Source of the DNA: CAYVOV01 sp964453525
GTDB taxonomy: Bacteria > Chloroflexota > Dehalococcoidia > Dehalococcoidales > UBA2162
DNA length: 64,000 bases
Direction: 5' to 3'
NCBI GenBank assembly: GCA_964453525.1
Contig: CAYVOV010000007.1
Span: 1-64,000 of the forward strand
A program made the translations under genes and the position numbers. Below the pieces are notes generated by a model. It was not told the origin of the DNA. It was given only the letters and a program-made list of their open reading frames with translations, and searched no databases. Of the stretch, positions 27,452 to 36,761 are shown piece by piece (the first letter of the stretch is position 1; every line of letters begins with the position of its first letter).

Positions 27452-28105
27452 TCAGAGGGTAATAATACGCCTGCGTACGGCAAACTTAATAAGTTCCGTC
27501 TTACCGCGGATATTGAGTTTGTTCATCATGCTGGTCTTGTAGGACTCTACGGTCTTGGGACTGACAAACAGCATACCGGCTATTTCCCGGGTCGTCTTCC
27601 CCTCGGCAACAAGTTTAAATACTTCTCTCTCCCGGTCTGTTAACCGGTCGTAAGCATCTCTTTCGCCGCCTTCGGCAGTTCTGACCTGGTGGTTCTGGAC
27701 AAGGACTGCTGCTGCCGAAGGTGTCAGATAAGACTCACCTCTGTATACCGCCTGAATTGCCAAGGAAAGCTCCGAAAAGGCAGCCATCTTGGTGACGAAA
27801 CCACTGGCTCCGGCCTCGATAACGGGAATGACATACTCGCTATCGTCATACTGGGTCAGCGCCAGTATCTTGGTATCGGGAAATTCGCGTCGTATTCTCC
27901 GGGTCGCTTCCAGGCCGTTCATAATCGGCATTGCCAGGTCCATAAGCACAACGTCCGGCATCAGCTCCTTTACCTGCTCAAGAGCTTCCCTGCCATTCGC
28001 CGCCTCACCGACCACATCTACATCTGTTACAAGCTCCAGAAGAGAGCGGATTCCGTCTCTAACCAGTGTATGGTCATCGACTATCAATACTGTTATCTTC
28101 GCCAT
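27452..28105 (-). CDS. NarL/FixJ-family response regulator
   Basis: A 217-residue regulator: a receiver domain (1-120) with acidic pair VDDHTLVRDG and phospho-acceptor VLMDLAMP, and a C-terminal LuxR-type HTH (about 150-212, LTDREREVFKLVAEGKTTREIA and SPKTVESYKTSMMNKL). It probably controls genes in response to the histidine kinase encoded just upstream; the two genes overlap by 32 bases, so the pairing is secure. The closely similar receiver in the following gene suggests duplication. Confidence 0.93.
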   Translation of the reverse strand: MAKITVLIVDDHTLVRDGIRSLLELVTDVDVVGEAANGREALEQVKELMPDVVLMDLAMPIMNGLEATRRIRREFPDTKILALTQYDDSEYVIPVIEAGASGFVTKMAAFSELSLAIQAVYRGESYLTPSAAAVLVQNHQVRTAEGGERDAYDRLTDREREVFKLVAEGKTTREIAGMLFVSPKTVESYKTSMMNKLNIRGKTELIKFAVRRRIITL

Positions 28106-29729
28106 TTACCTCATCCCTAGCCAATGGAACTCTGGCGATAACTCTGGTTCCTTTACCCGGCTCGGACTCTACATACCCGGCACCGCCCAGTACTCTCAGT
28201 CTCTCCCTGATTGTAAACAAACCGGCACCCCGCCCACTCGGTTCTACTCCGGTGAGCTTATTGACATCGAATCCTCTACCGTTATCTTCAACAATCAATG
28301 CGCATTCTCTGGAATTACACTCAAGCTTCATTTTTACGTTATTTGCCTCAGAATGCTCCAGTATGTTGCCGATTATTCCCTGGGCGACACGAAAGAGGGT
28401 TACCTCGACTTCCATCGGCAGACGGTCATCCGTGCCGATGAATTCCATATCAATATTAATACCCTGGGCTTCAAGAGTGTCCTTGGCATAGCGATGGATT
28501 GCTGCTGGCATTCCAAGTTCATCGAGCAGGGTAGGGCGGAGTTCCTTCATCAACTTCACTATTTCAGTACCGGCATAGACCGCATAAGAGTGCGCCTTTT
28601 TCAGTCGCTCGATAAATTCGGTGTCTCCTATTCCCTTCATCCCCGCCATCTGTATTGCCGCCTGGAGGCTGAGGGTCAGGCTGGTAAGCGCCTGGCTGGT
28701 CTCATCGTGCAGCTCTCCGGCAATCCTTTTCCTCTCGTCTTCCTGAGCAGTCAGGGCATGCTTTAGCAGGTCGCGATATCTCTGTCCTATCCTGGCTAGC
28801 CTGGCATTAAGACTCGCCTGCTCAATTGCGGTACCGAGATAGTGACCTATAGAACTGAGCAAGGAAAGGTCTTCAGCCCCGAATTGTCCCGGTTCGTGAC
28901 TGGCAATATTCATTACGCCGACGACCTTTTCCTTTGATTTCAGGGGAATACTGACAAAGCCTTTCAGGTTCTCGGCATCTACAATGTCAAGGTAAACGGT
29001 TCGCGAGTCAATTGAGATATCTTCAAGAAGTATCGGCTCACCGGTCTGAGCTACTTCTCCCGCTATCCCCTCGCCAACCGGTATTTGTACCACATCGATT
29101 TCTTTTGAAGAGAAACCGCGGTATGCCCGGTAATAAAGCACATTCGGCTCTTTATCCATCAGCAGAATCCCGCCGATAGCACCGTTAATAATCTTCAATA
29201 CGTTATCAAGAGCGATATTGAGAATCGTACCCAGGTCCTGCATACCGCTTACCGCACCTGCTATCTGGTTCAGCGCCTCAAGCTGGTCCTGCCGCCTCAG
29301 CATACTATCTTCAAATTCTCTCTCCTCAGTAACGTCCCTCCGTAGTTCGACTATCCCCTTTATACCGTCACTTCCTTCATGAAAAGGATAGGCAATTACC
29401 TTCAGGTAGGTCTCAGTACCGAAAGTACCCAGAGAGTGGAGAATTGTTTTCATATTGCCGCTCTTCAGGACCTGTTTCAGCGGACAATCCCACATCGGCG
29501 TACCGCATGGTTTATCTCTGTCATAGAAGACCTCATAACAGAGCTTGTCCACTGGAAACTCAGCACCATTTTTCAACCGCTCCAGTGCTGCCGAGTTAGC
29601 CCACCTTATCCGGTACTCACTGTCAATAACGACAAGCTCATCCTGGATGGAGCCAACTATATCGTCGGTGTCTATTTCAGCTCCCACGCTTCCACTATCT
29701 GTCTGTGATTTATTCATTCGCCTGTCCAT
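28074..29729 (-). CDS. PAS-GAF sensor histidine kinase (HisKA_3 type)
   Basis: About 550 residues, soluble. A PAS domain (about 30-140, ELVVIDSEYRIRWANSAALERL) contains Cys residues in LCYEVFYDRDKPCGTPMWDCP, a pattern able to bind a metal or cluster. A GAF domain follows (about 160-310), then HisKA_3 with the phospho-His in RIAGELHDETSQAL, and a HATPase with VEDNGRGFD and GAGLFTIRERL. The kinase class matches the NarL-type regulator it overlaps. The frame is open to TTG at 29765; ATG at 29729 preceded by GGGAGTCACGGAG is favoured. The signal is unknown; the Cys-rich PAS domain suggests redox. Confidence 0.9.
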   Translation of the reverse strand: MDRRMNKSQTDSGSVGAEIDTDDIVGSIQDELVVIDSEYRIRWANSAALERLKNGAEFPVDKLCYEVFYDRDKPCGTPMWDCPLKQVLKSGNMKTILHSLGTFGTETYLKVIAYPFHEGSDGIKGIVELRRDVTEEREFEDSMLRRQDQLEALNQIAGAVSGMQDLGTILNIALDNVLKIINGAIGGILLMDKEPNVLYYRAYRGFSSKEIDVVQIPVGEGIAGEVAQTGEPILLEDISIDSRTVYLDIVDAENLKGFVSIPLKSKEKVVGVMNIASHEPGQFGAEDLSLLSSIGHYLGTAIEQASLNARLARIGQRYRDLLKHALTAQEDERKRIAGELHDETSQALTSLTLSLQAAIQMAGMKGIGDTEFIERLKKAHSYAVYAGTEIVKLMKELRPTLLDELGMPAAIHRYAKDTLEAQGINIDMEFIGTDDRLPMEVEVTLFRVAQGIIGNILEHSEANNVKMKLECNSRECALIVEDNGRGFDVNKLTGVEPSGRGAGLFTIRERLRVLGGAGYVESEPGKGTRVIARVPLARDEVNGEDNSIDSR

Positions 29730-29870
29730 CTCCGTGACTCCCTGTTTTGTAAAATACACCAGCAATCAGGCGTTGTCAAACAAGCTGCAGTCTACCACCA
29801 GGGAAACCTGCGCCGGATTCCAGAGCCCGGTCCGCACCGCCTGCCACCAGCGCCTGAATGAAAAAGTAAC

Positions 29871-30233
29871 TTATATAATTACAACCCAGGGTTTGTAGCC
29901 TTTCCTCTTCCCTATTTTAGCATTCTGAGGTTCTACCTCAAAAATACCGTCCGGGCACAGAGTAACATTCCAGGCATGGAGTCCCCGGGGCGTTTTGCCA
30001 AAGACGAGCCCCACACCATTCTCCTTTCTCTCACTGGCAGCAGCCTTGAATAGCAAAGCGGCGTCATCACAATCTTGAATCTCCTTGATATAACTAAAAT
30101 TCTCCTTTACCTGTTCCGATATCTCCCTCAGAGTCTCCTTCGGCATCAGTTTATAACGTGTGTCAAGAAGAAATACCAGCGGAGTCTTGCATGCCCAAGC
30201 TACTCCGAGATATGTTTTCCATCCGGCAAACAT
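29871..30233 (-). CDS. hypothetical protein, small transglutaminase-like
   Basis: A 120-residue protein that I do not recognise. The start has a strong GAGGAGGTAACGGA ribosome site, so it is a real gene. The order Cys in AWACKTPLVF, His in GLHAWNVTL and Glu/Gln in FEVEPQN recalls the Cys-His-Asp/Glu layout of small transglutaminase-like folds, but the match is short and speculative. There is no signal peptide or clear membrane segment. It stands alone between the kinase gene and the dehydrogenase gene, all on the minus strand. Confidence 0.55.
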   Translation of the reverse strand: MFAGWKTYLGVAWACKTPLVFLLDTRYKLMPKETLREISEQVKENFSYIKEIQDCDDAALLFKAAASERKENGVGLVFGKTPRGLHAWNVTLCPDGIFEVEPQNAKIGKRKGYKPWVVII

Positions 30234-30349
30234 TCCGTTACCTCCTCAACTGATACAATATTGAGCTTAAAACAACCAGGGCACCAGTCTATCTGTAACA
30301 CTGGCACCCTGACTATCACCCGCTGTATTATCACACGCATTACCGCATA

Positions 30350-31348
30350 TTAAAGAAACGGCATAACCACGCCTTTGATGTATCCTGGCGTCCTGCCAAG
30401 GTTATCTTCAAAAGCCTTACCTATGTCTTCAAGCTTATATTTATGAGTAACAAGCTTATCCATCGGATATATTCCCTTCTGAATTGCCCACAGAACGCGG
30501 GGAAGTTCACTCTTCGGGTCGGTCGACATTCCGATTCCCTGAGGACTATAGATTATAGGCGATTTTATCCAGGACATCAGTTCATAGGTGTCCGGTGCCT
30601 GGTGCCAGCCAACAACAATCATCTTAGCCCTGTCCGTCTTCATCACAGCGCCGACGGTCTTAAGGCCTATAGGATGTCCTACCACCTCGATTACGACATC
30701 GGCACCCTTTCCCTCGGTTATCTTCATCACCTCTTCGACGACGTCCACTTTATTCGGGTTGAGAGTAATTGTAGCGCCCAGTTCTCTGGCAAGGTCCAGT
30801 CTCCAGTCTTCAAGATCGCAGACGATATACTCCCTTAGCTTTGGATGTGCCACCCCGGCGATAACACCCAGTCCCATAAAACCGCAGCCTATCTGAAATA
30901 CATAGTCGCCCAGTTCGGGATTAGCCGTTCTGGCTATTGACATCAAGCACATCATCGGTTCGCCGATTGCATGTTCCATGGGCAGACCATCGGGTATCTT
31001 TCCTATCATCGGCTGACGCATCTCCTGAGGTCCCCCGAGAGGATTGAAAGAAGCGTATTCGGCAAAGTCCCCCATTCCGAAAATACCCGTTATCCTGTCT
31101 CCCACCTTATAATCTCTGACATTCTTGCCTACTTCTACAATAGTCCCGGCTGGTTCGTGCCCGACTCTCCTCGGATATGGCCTCATCCTCTGGACTTCTT
31201 CACTATGGGTTCCGAGGTATCCCGCCATATCGCTTGTGCATACCCCACAGGCTTCTATTTTCACCATAATCTTGTCGTCATCCATTTCCGGCATAGGGAC
31301 ATCCTGAATTTCGATTTTCCTCGGGGCAACAATAAAAGCAGCCTTCAT
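30350..31348 (-). CDS. zinc-type medium-chain alcohol dehydrogenase
   Basis: A 332-residue MDR-family NAD(P)-dependent dehydrogenase. The catalytic zinc ligands appear as Cys in EACGVCTSDMAGYLG and His-Glu in RRVGHEPAGTIVEVG. The four-Cys structural zinc loop is absent, with PRNVR-type sequence replaced by a short AEYASFNPLGG stretch. The cofactor fold is FQIGCGFMGLGVI. It resembles the sorbitol/threonine dehydrogenase side of the family; the substrate cannot be named. The start follows AAGGAGGGATTATTTAG. No operon partner is visible. Confidence 0.82.
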   Translation of the reverse strand: MKAAFIVAPRKIEIQDVPMPEMDDDKIMVKIEACGVCTSDMAGYLGTHSEEVQRMRPYPRRVGHEPAGTIVEVGKNVRDYKVGDRITGIFGMGDFAEYASFNPLGGPQEMRQPMIGKIPDGLPMEHAIGEPMMCLMSIARTANPELGDYVFQIGCGFMGLGVIAGVAHPKLREYIVCDLEDWRLDLARELGATITLNPNKVDVVEEVMKITEGKGADVVIEVVGHPIGLKTVGAVMKTDRAKMIVVGWHQAPDTYELMSWIKSPIIYSPQGIGMSTDPKSELPRVLWAIQKGIYPMDKLVTHKYKLEDIGKAFEDNLGRTPGYIKGVVMPFL

Positions 31349-31447
31349 CTAAATAATCCCTCCTTCAATTAACATACACATTGGAATACATGGCTTCCTG
31401 TAATATACAAACGACCACAGGTAATGTCAAATTTCTGATTTTTTCCT

Positions 31448-31767
31448 GGTTCTGTTCGGTTTTAGCTGGTGTTTCTTTACCTCACCCCTAACCCCTCTCC
31501 AGCCAGAACCATTGTAAATGAAAGAAATGTTCTTCCGGCTGGAGAAAAGTATAAAATTGAGAGGGGGCGGAGCCCCCCTCTCTCCAGTCTCCTCCTTTCA
31601 ACAAGGCAAATGAGCGCATTATAAAGCGGGGAACGATTTGAGAGGTGGACTGCGGGGGAGATTTCTAAAGAGGGGGGCATCCCCTCTTTAGCTTCCTCAA
31701 GGGTGGTGGGTGGAAATAGACAAGGTAAAAAGGTAGAGCATTTCATTCAGCTAAAACCGAATAGCAC
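31448..31767. mobile_element. MITE-like element, copy A
   Basis: A 320-base element with terminal inverted repeats: TTCGGTTTTAGCTG near 31455 and CAGCTAAAACCGAA at 31748-31761. Inside are a Pyr-rich arm (TTTCTTTACCTC, CCCCTCTCCAGCC), its partial complement (GGCTGGAGA), and an almost perfect palindrome around GGGGGCGGAGCCCCC. There is no transposase. The same order of parts, inverted, is found at 36261-36491, so this is a dispersed non-autonomous repeat family. It fills most of the gap 31349-31887. Confidence 0.7.
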
Positions 31768-31887
31768 TCTTTAGCTGCTTTCTCTGCAAGACTGCCCAAT
31801 ACAGTATTGACACAATTTCAGGGTGCGGTTTAAACTCAAAACCTGATTGAACAAATGGTTATAAACGGGGGTGAATAAGCCGGGCTT

Positions 31888-32376
31888 ATGGACATCGGAC
31901 TCATTATTTCAGCTATTATCTGCCTTCTTTTTTTGATTGTCGGCCTGGCCGGAGTCGTTATCCCTCTATTGCCCGGTGTTCCCCTGGCATGGTTAGGGCT
32001 TTTTATCTATGCCATAGTCACCGGTTTTGAACGGATTTCCATCTTCCAGACCGTCATATTCTTTATTCTGATGCTGTTCACCCTAACACTCGACTTCGTG
32101 GCTCCGATGCTCGGAGCGAAAAAACACCGGGCAAGTAAATGGGGAATAATCGGCGTTTTCCTCGGCTTTATCGTTGGAATTCTGCTATTCGGACCGTGGG
32201 GGATAATCCTGGGGCCATTCCTCGGAGCGCTACTGGGAGAATTAATCGCCAGCCGCCAAACCGGACAGGCAATCAGGGTAGCAATCGGTGCCTTAATAGG
32301 CTTCCTGGCGGGCAACCTGCTGAAAGTAGCCCTCATTTTAATAATGATGGGATTCTTTATTTTATCTCTATTCTGA
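31888..32376 (+). CDS. DUF456 membrane protein
   Basis: A 162-residue integral membrane protein of the DUF456 family, with about four to five hydrophobic segments and Gly/Pro-rich turns (VIPLLPGVPLAWLGLFIYAI, APMLGAKKHRASKWGIIG, FGPWGIILGPFLGALLGEL). The family function is unknown; the Gly-rich paired helices are typical. Its last 20 bases overlap the end of the convergent oxidoreductase-like gene. That is unusual and may reflect a deletion that trimmed the neighbour. Confidence 0.85.
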   Translation: MDIGLIISAIICLLFLIVGLAGVVIPLLPGVPLAWLGLFIYAIVTGFERISIFQTVIFFILMLFTLTLDFVAPMLGAKKHRASKWGIIGVFLGFIVGILLFGPWGIILGPFLGALLGELIASRQTGQAIRVAIGALIGFLAGNLLKVALILIMMGFFILSLF

Positions 32377-33976
32377 GGGAAGGGAGGACACCCACCCGCA
32401 CACCGCGCTCTACCAGGGGAGCTGCCATAACCGCCACCATTTTTGTAGACATAGCTTCATGGATTCCACCGGCAAAAAGGACATGGTACCCAGAAGAATC
32501 CTTGTCAGGAGTAAGGTATTCCAGAAGCTCATCAATCATTCTTTCCCATAGTAGAAAGCTGGTATACGGTCCAATGTCTCCATCAGGTTCCTGTCCTTCA
32601 AAAATAAAACGCCGGTCGCCACTGTTGAGAAACATCCTTAATCGTCCCGGTGAAGGTACGTGTGTATAGGTGATAATACCGGCATCTATAAGAGGCTTGT
32701 GCTGGTTAGGCAGTCCTCCGGCAATCAATGCGTACGGAGGGTGGTACTCACAGATGATATCTATCTGCTGGCGTAAGAGTTCCGGAGGCAAAAAGCCAAT
32801 GATACCAACGCCCCAGGGGCGCTTTCCCATGATATGCCGGGCTTCCTGCAGAAAACTCTTCAATTCAGAAGGAGTCATCAAGGGAAGCGCCAGAAAAGGA
32901 AGCCCTCCGTTTGCGGCTACCTCAAGAGCAAAGGCCGACATATCACTGATTCCGGCCTTTGGCTCCCAGAGATTAGGACACTGCGTATCCCGCGACCGGA
33001 TTAAAGTAGCCTTCTCATCAGGGGAGTATTGTTCCCGGGCACTCCGGCAGTGGTCATCTACCTCCTTTTTTATCCCGCGTAGTACATGACCAACTGTGCC
33101 ATATCGCCTGGCAAGCGGCGCGGCAAGACCCACGTCCTGACCCAGAAACAACAGGTTTTCCTCAATAGACTCCCAGCCAACTCGCTTGAGCACCGCCTCC
33201 TGCCAGAGCTCTACGTTCTTATTATGGGGAAGATTCTGGTAGGCCAGCTTTTTTTCCTCCTCGAGCAAGTCATCAATCACGGGAAGACCCGGTGCCGCAA
33301 ATACCCGATAAGTTTTGCCTATCTTATCACCGATACAGATAGTCGCATTGCCATCAAGACTGGCTATCTTTTCTTGCACCGAATCGGGAAGAGGTGATTC
33401 CTGACATAAAGCCAGTTGTGAGTCCAGCACAATTCCGGCTGCTCCTGCCGCATAGCAGGCTGCTGCGGTATGTCGTCCCACGCCGCCGTGAGCCCAGACC
33501 GGTAGTTGGAGGTTTACCAGTAATCGCTGTAGTAAAACAAACGCCGTCTCTTTACCGGCCCTTCCTCCGGTTTCATACCCCTTGGCAATAATGCCATTCA
33601 CACCACACTGCTCGCCAATCCAGGCTTCTGCAAGACAGGTAGCTTCCAAGAGAACAGACAGTCCTCTGCGCTGGAATGTCTTCACCTGATTCAGCAATAG
33701 ATGCTCGCTGCCGTTGGTCAGTATTACCCAGGAGAGTTTTTCTGGCAGGTCACCTATAACTTCGCGCCAGAAAACTTCGGAGTGGCTATCCAGTTTAATG
33801 CCAAATTCATAACTGGCATATTCTGCCATTCGTTTGATGGCAGCCAGCGCAGCTTTTTTATCGGTCGTATACTCGAGGTCCAGCACTCCAATGCAATGAG
33901 CACGACTAGCGGCGATTGCTATCGCCGGCTCCGGCGGTCCAGGCGGTGTGTATACAATAACCTGAAATTGTGTCAT
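32357..33976 (-). CDS. nitronate monooxygenase/enoyl-reductase-like protein, probably truncated
   Basis: 539 residues with two halves that both look like FMN-binding TIM barrels of the nitronate monooxygenase/FabK/PfaD type. The first half has IIAKGYETGGRAGKE and PVWAHGGVGRHTAAACYAAGAAGIVLDSQ; the second has FLALPLMTPSEL, FEGQEPDGDIGP and VLFAGGIHEAMSTKM. Such doubled domains are usually the front of very large polyketide-synthase-like proteins. The frame stops just after GVRVGVL, where family members normally continue into a further conserved stretch, and its end overlaps the DUF456 gene. It may be a remnant of a lost megasynthase or a free-standing flavoprotein. Confidence 0.65.
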   Translation of the reverse strand: MTQFQVIVYTPPGPPEPAIAIAASRAHCIGVLDLEYTTDKKAALAAIKRMAEYASYEFGIKLDSHSEVFWREVIGDLPEKLSWVILTNGSEHLLLNQVKTFQRRGLSVLLEATCLAEAWIGEQCGVNGIIAKGYETGGRAGKETAFVLLQRLLVNLQLPVWAHGGVGRHTAAACYAAGAAGIVLDSQLALCQESPLPDSVQEKIASLDGNATICIGDKIGKTYRVFAAPGLPVIDDLLEEEKKLAYQNLPHNKNVELWQEAVLKRVGWESIEENLLFLGQDVGLAAPLARRYGTVGHVLRGIKKEVDDHCRSAREQYSPDEKATLIRSRDTQCPNLWEPKAGISDMSAFALEVAANGGLPFLALPLMTPSELKSFLQEARHIMGKRPWGVGIIGFLPPELLRQQIDIICEYHPPYALIAGGLPNQHKPLIDAGIITYTHVPSPGRLRMFLNSGDRRFIFEGQEPDGDIGPYTSFLLWERMIDELLEYLTPDKDSSGYHVLFAGGIHEAMSTKMVAVMAAPLVERGVRVGVLPSLRIEIK

Positions 33977-34070
33977 TTGGAATCACCTGCCTTAGTTCAC
34001 AATGACAGTATTACTAATCCAAATTACTCCCATGAAGCAAGATTTGTTATATGTACATCTATGATAGTGA

Positions 34071-34283
34071 TTACCATTTTCCCTTTCTCAGTATTGCAGT
34101 GTTCCTCCACGGCCGCCGTTCCAGAGCTGGAACGATCAGGTCAGGCTGAGTTTCGATTAGGACGTGTATGGTTTTATCAAGAGCATTCCTGGCCTTCAGT
34201 AGTTTATAAACCGCATACTGTAAATCAGGAAATACCTTCTTGTCTGAATCCGTATACTGTTCAAGGACAGGAGGGTTAGTCAT
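34071..34283 (-). CDS. small hypothetical protein
   Basis: A 70-residue soluble protein that I do not recognise. The start ATG follows an excellent AGGAGGTTATTTA ribosome site, which argues that it is real. It is helical in appearance (residues 15-45, FPDLQYAVYKLLKARNALDKTI) with a basic C-terminal end. It lies between the oxidoreductase-like gene and the acyl-CoA synthetase gene, on the same strand. Confidence 0.6.
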   Translation of the reverse strand: MTNPPVLEQYTDSDKKVFPDLQYAVYKLLKARNALDKTIHVLIETQPDLIVPALERRPWRNTAILRKGKW

Positions 34284-34489
34284 TAAATAACCTCCTACTT
34301 AAATTGCGAAATAATACTAGCATAGAAAAGTACATATTTCGGTTCCCAAAGTGCCTGTAAAGTGACTAATTTGATGTAATTTAGTACCAATTTGACGAAA
34401 ACGTGTGTTTTTACCGATGAAATTACTTGAATAAACTTTTAAGAGGGACGGATAAAAGACAGCTTGGACAGCTAAAAAGTATAGAAGAC

Positions 34490-34513
34490 AAGGTGGTACT
34501 AATGTACCACCTT
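34490..34513. terminator. hairpin downstream of the acyl-CoA synthetase gene
   Basis: A perfect 10-bp stem, AAGGTGGTAC / GTACCACCTT, closes a four-base loop 31 bases past the stop of the minus-strand gene. There is no T run, so it is a terminator-like or processing hairpin. The remainder of 34284-34544 shows nothing recognisable. Confidence 0.5.
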
Positions 34514-34544
34514 AAGTTAAATCTCATACTATAAGGCAAATTTT

Positions 34545-35963
34545 TTACATAATGTTCCGGTAGTAGTCTGTCAATTTGACGGCCGCCTTAGCCGCCCGCT
34601 GGACAGTCGGATAAACGGGGATATTAGCAGCCATCAGGTTAGTTCTTATATCGCAGAGCAGCTTCCATTTCGGGTCTTGGTAATCATCAATACAAAGGCT
34701 CTTATCCGGTACCACGGCTAACAACGGTTTCCTGTCCAGGCCTTTTATCTTGTACCGGTTAACGTATGAATCAGCCGGCATATCTTGTGAGCGTCTCGTG
34801 TAATAATGAGGCTCTCCCATCATAACAATAAAGAGGTCGTAATTCTCATTCTCCGCCATCATCTGCAGCATTTCACCTGGACTGACCGTTCCAGCCATGA
34901 TTGAAACATCTATGGGGTTTCCAATCCAGTCCCAGATGGGAATATCCCTGCTCTTGAGTGTCTCTCTTATCTCGTCCGGTAGTGGTACGACATTTAGCCC
35001 CGCCTCTTCACACACGTCGGCAGCAAGAACGCTGGGTCCCCCTCCGCTCCCGGTAATACCCACCCCCCGGCCTTTAAACGCCGGCAGAAAATGGAAAGAA
35101 ACAGCCAGGTCTAAAAGTTCATCCAAGCTATCAGCGGATACCGCGCCTGCCTGGGTGATTGCCGCCTTCCAGGTATCCAGTGAACCGGCAAGCGAAGCAG
35201 TGTGAGAAGCGGTGGCTCTGGAACCAGCACGTCCCCTGCCTCCTTTAATAATGATTACAGGCTTGTGCGCAGCAGCGTCACGCAGGGCGGATAAGAACCT
35301 GGGGCCATCTTTCACACCTTCTATATACATAAGGATTACCTTTGTCTCCGGGTCCTCAGAAAGGTAATCAAGAAAATCATATTCATTTAAATCAACGGCA
35401 TTTCCATAGCATATAACCTTACTGAAGCGAATGCCCCGCGGTGTAGCCAGATAAATGAAGTCATGAGCGGCGAAACTGCTCTGAAAGGCCATTCCTATTG
35501 TTCCCTGTTCTTTCGAGAAATCATCCCAGGCGATTCCCTGACGGGGATAATATATCCCCATGCAGTTTGGGCCAATGAGACGGACACCCGATTTCCTGGC
35601 ACGTCTTACCACTTCCTGTTCAAGCTCAATGGCCTGCGGACGTCCGGTCTCACTGAAACGGCCGGTAAAAAGATGAACGGCCTTCGTCCCCTTTTGAGCA
35701 CAATCATCGAGCATGCTCGGTACCTGAGCCGCTGCAATCGTGCAAATCACGTAATCCACACTGCCGGGTATTTCTTTAACACTGGGATAGGTCTTCAGAC
35801 CAAAAATCTCAGAATATTTGGGGTTTACCGGATAAACCTCGCCCTTGAATCCCATATCAAGGAGAGTTTTTACAAAGTTCGGGCCTCGACCAATGCCCTC
35901 AGAAGCCCCCACTACGGCAATCGACCGCGGATGAAAAACTCCTTCCAAAGGATGTTCAGGCAA
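34545..35963 (-). CDS. ADP-forming acyl-CoA synthetase, alpha-type subunit
   Basis: A 472-residue protein with the CoA-binding and ligase domains of NDP-forming acyl-CoA synthetases: VFHPRSIAVVGASEGIGR, GEVYPVNPKY, RLIGPNCMGIYYP, and the phospho-histidine in ATASHTASLAGS. These enzymes make ATP from acyl-CoA and ADP, or the reverse. The ATP-grasp beta subunit is neither fused nor next door, so it must be encoded elsewhere or the protein works differently. The TTG start has GGAGGTGCTGTAG before it. It stands alone. Confidence 0.85.
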   Translation of the reverse strand: MPEHPLEGVFHPRSIAVVGASEGIGRGPNFVKTLLDMGFKGEVYPVNPKYSEIFGLKTYPSVKEIPGSVDYVICTIAAAQVPSMLDDCAQKGTKAVHLFTGRFSETGRPQAIELEQEVVRRARKSGVRLIGPNCMGIYYPRQGIAWDDFSKEQGTIGMAFQSSFAAHDFIYLATPRGIRFSKVICYGNAVDLNEYDFLDYLSEDPETKVILMYIEGVKDGPRFLSALRDAAAHKPVIIIKGGRGRAGSRATASHTASLAGSLDTWKAAITQAGAVSADSLDELLDLAVSFHFLPAFKGRGVGITGSGGGPSVLAADVCEEAGLNVVPLPDEIRETLKSRDIPIWDWIGNPIDVSIMAGTVSPGEMLQMMAENENYDLFIVMMGEPHYYTRRSQDMPADSYVNRYKIKGLDRKPLLAVVPDKSLCIDDYQDPKWKLLCDIRTNLMAANIPVYPTVQRAAKAAVKLTDYYRNIM

Positions 35964-36260
35964 CTACAGCACCTCCTGTATATATACTGTCATGGTTTTA
36001 ACTCCTATGGGTATTGATTCTATCACAAACCTGCGTCATTTAATACCGGCTGTTTCACAACTCCTGGCTTTACTGTACCATTCTGAAATGTTGTACCGGC
36101 ATTATATAGTAGTAAGTTTAAATCGGCCGGTTTAGCCCATCGGTTTTGCACGGCCTGCCGGAAACAAACAAAATAAGGCTAACTCAGAGCCAGGAAAACA
36201 ACCTGAAGGCAAGTTTTATGATTAAGGATCTGGTTTGGCTGTAAATAACCGCATTTAAAG

Positions 36261-36491
36261 GCACTATTCGGTTTTGGTTGGTATAAATTTGTCACCCCCT
36301 TTATCCCCCTCAAACAGTACCCGTTTATTGTCGATATTATATTATTGTTTGAGGGGGAAGGAGTTTGAGAGAGGGGGCGGAGCCCCCTCTCTCTGTTTCT
36401 CCCCTCTCCGGCCTTAAATGCTTTTCAACAATTCTCAATAGTTCAGGCCGGAGAGGGGCAAGAGGCGAGGTAAAGAAAAACAACCAGATGC
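36261..36491. mobile_element. MITE-like element, copy B (inverted relative to copy A)
   Basis: It begins CTATTCGGTTTTGGTTG, the same end as copy A at 31767 read inward, and contains the palindrome GAGGGGGCGGAGCCCCCTC and the paired CCCCTCTCCGGCC / GGCCGGAGAGGGG arms, ending GAGGTAAAGAAA. The order is that of copy A read on the other strand. TTTAAAGGCA occurs at 36254-36263 and again at 36504-36513 and may be a target duplication. The rest of the 36.0-36.76 kb gap shows no gene. Confidence 0.65.
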
Positions 36492-36761
36492 AAAAAGAAT
36501 CCCTTTAAAGGCAGCTTTCTCGCCAGTAGGGGACAGGAGAGAACAGGTTTGCCTGCCTCCCTTCCATTTTGTAAACTAATATATAATAGAATCTAAGGAT
36601 TTTACTCATTGTAAAATTTAAAGGGATATGAAGATACTCTGGACTCATGTGACAACTCACATCCATTTCTTACCGGTGTTTATATCCGACTCCGTGAAAA
36701 CGGAAACAACTATTACGTTTAAATCCCCTAACCATGATAACAGGAGATATAACTTGACACT

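Noticed and set aside
30075..30353. 92-codon plus-strand ORF opposite the small hypothetical gene
   Set aside because: Antisense to a gene with a strong ribosome site; no support of its own.
31477..31746. 89-codon minus-strand ORF inside the MITE-like element
   Set aside because: Lies wholly within repeat sequence; composition reflects palindromes, and copy B does not preserve it.
36254..36513. TTTAAAGGCA pair as proof of transposition of copy B
   Set aside because: The second copy lies some bases outside the recognisable element end, so it may be coincidence; kept only as a hint.
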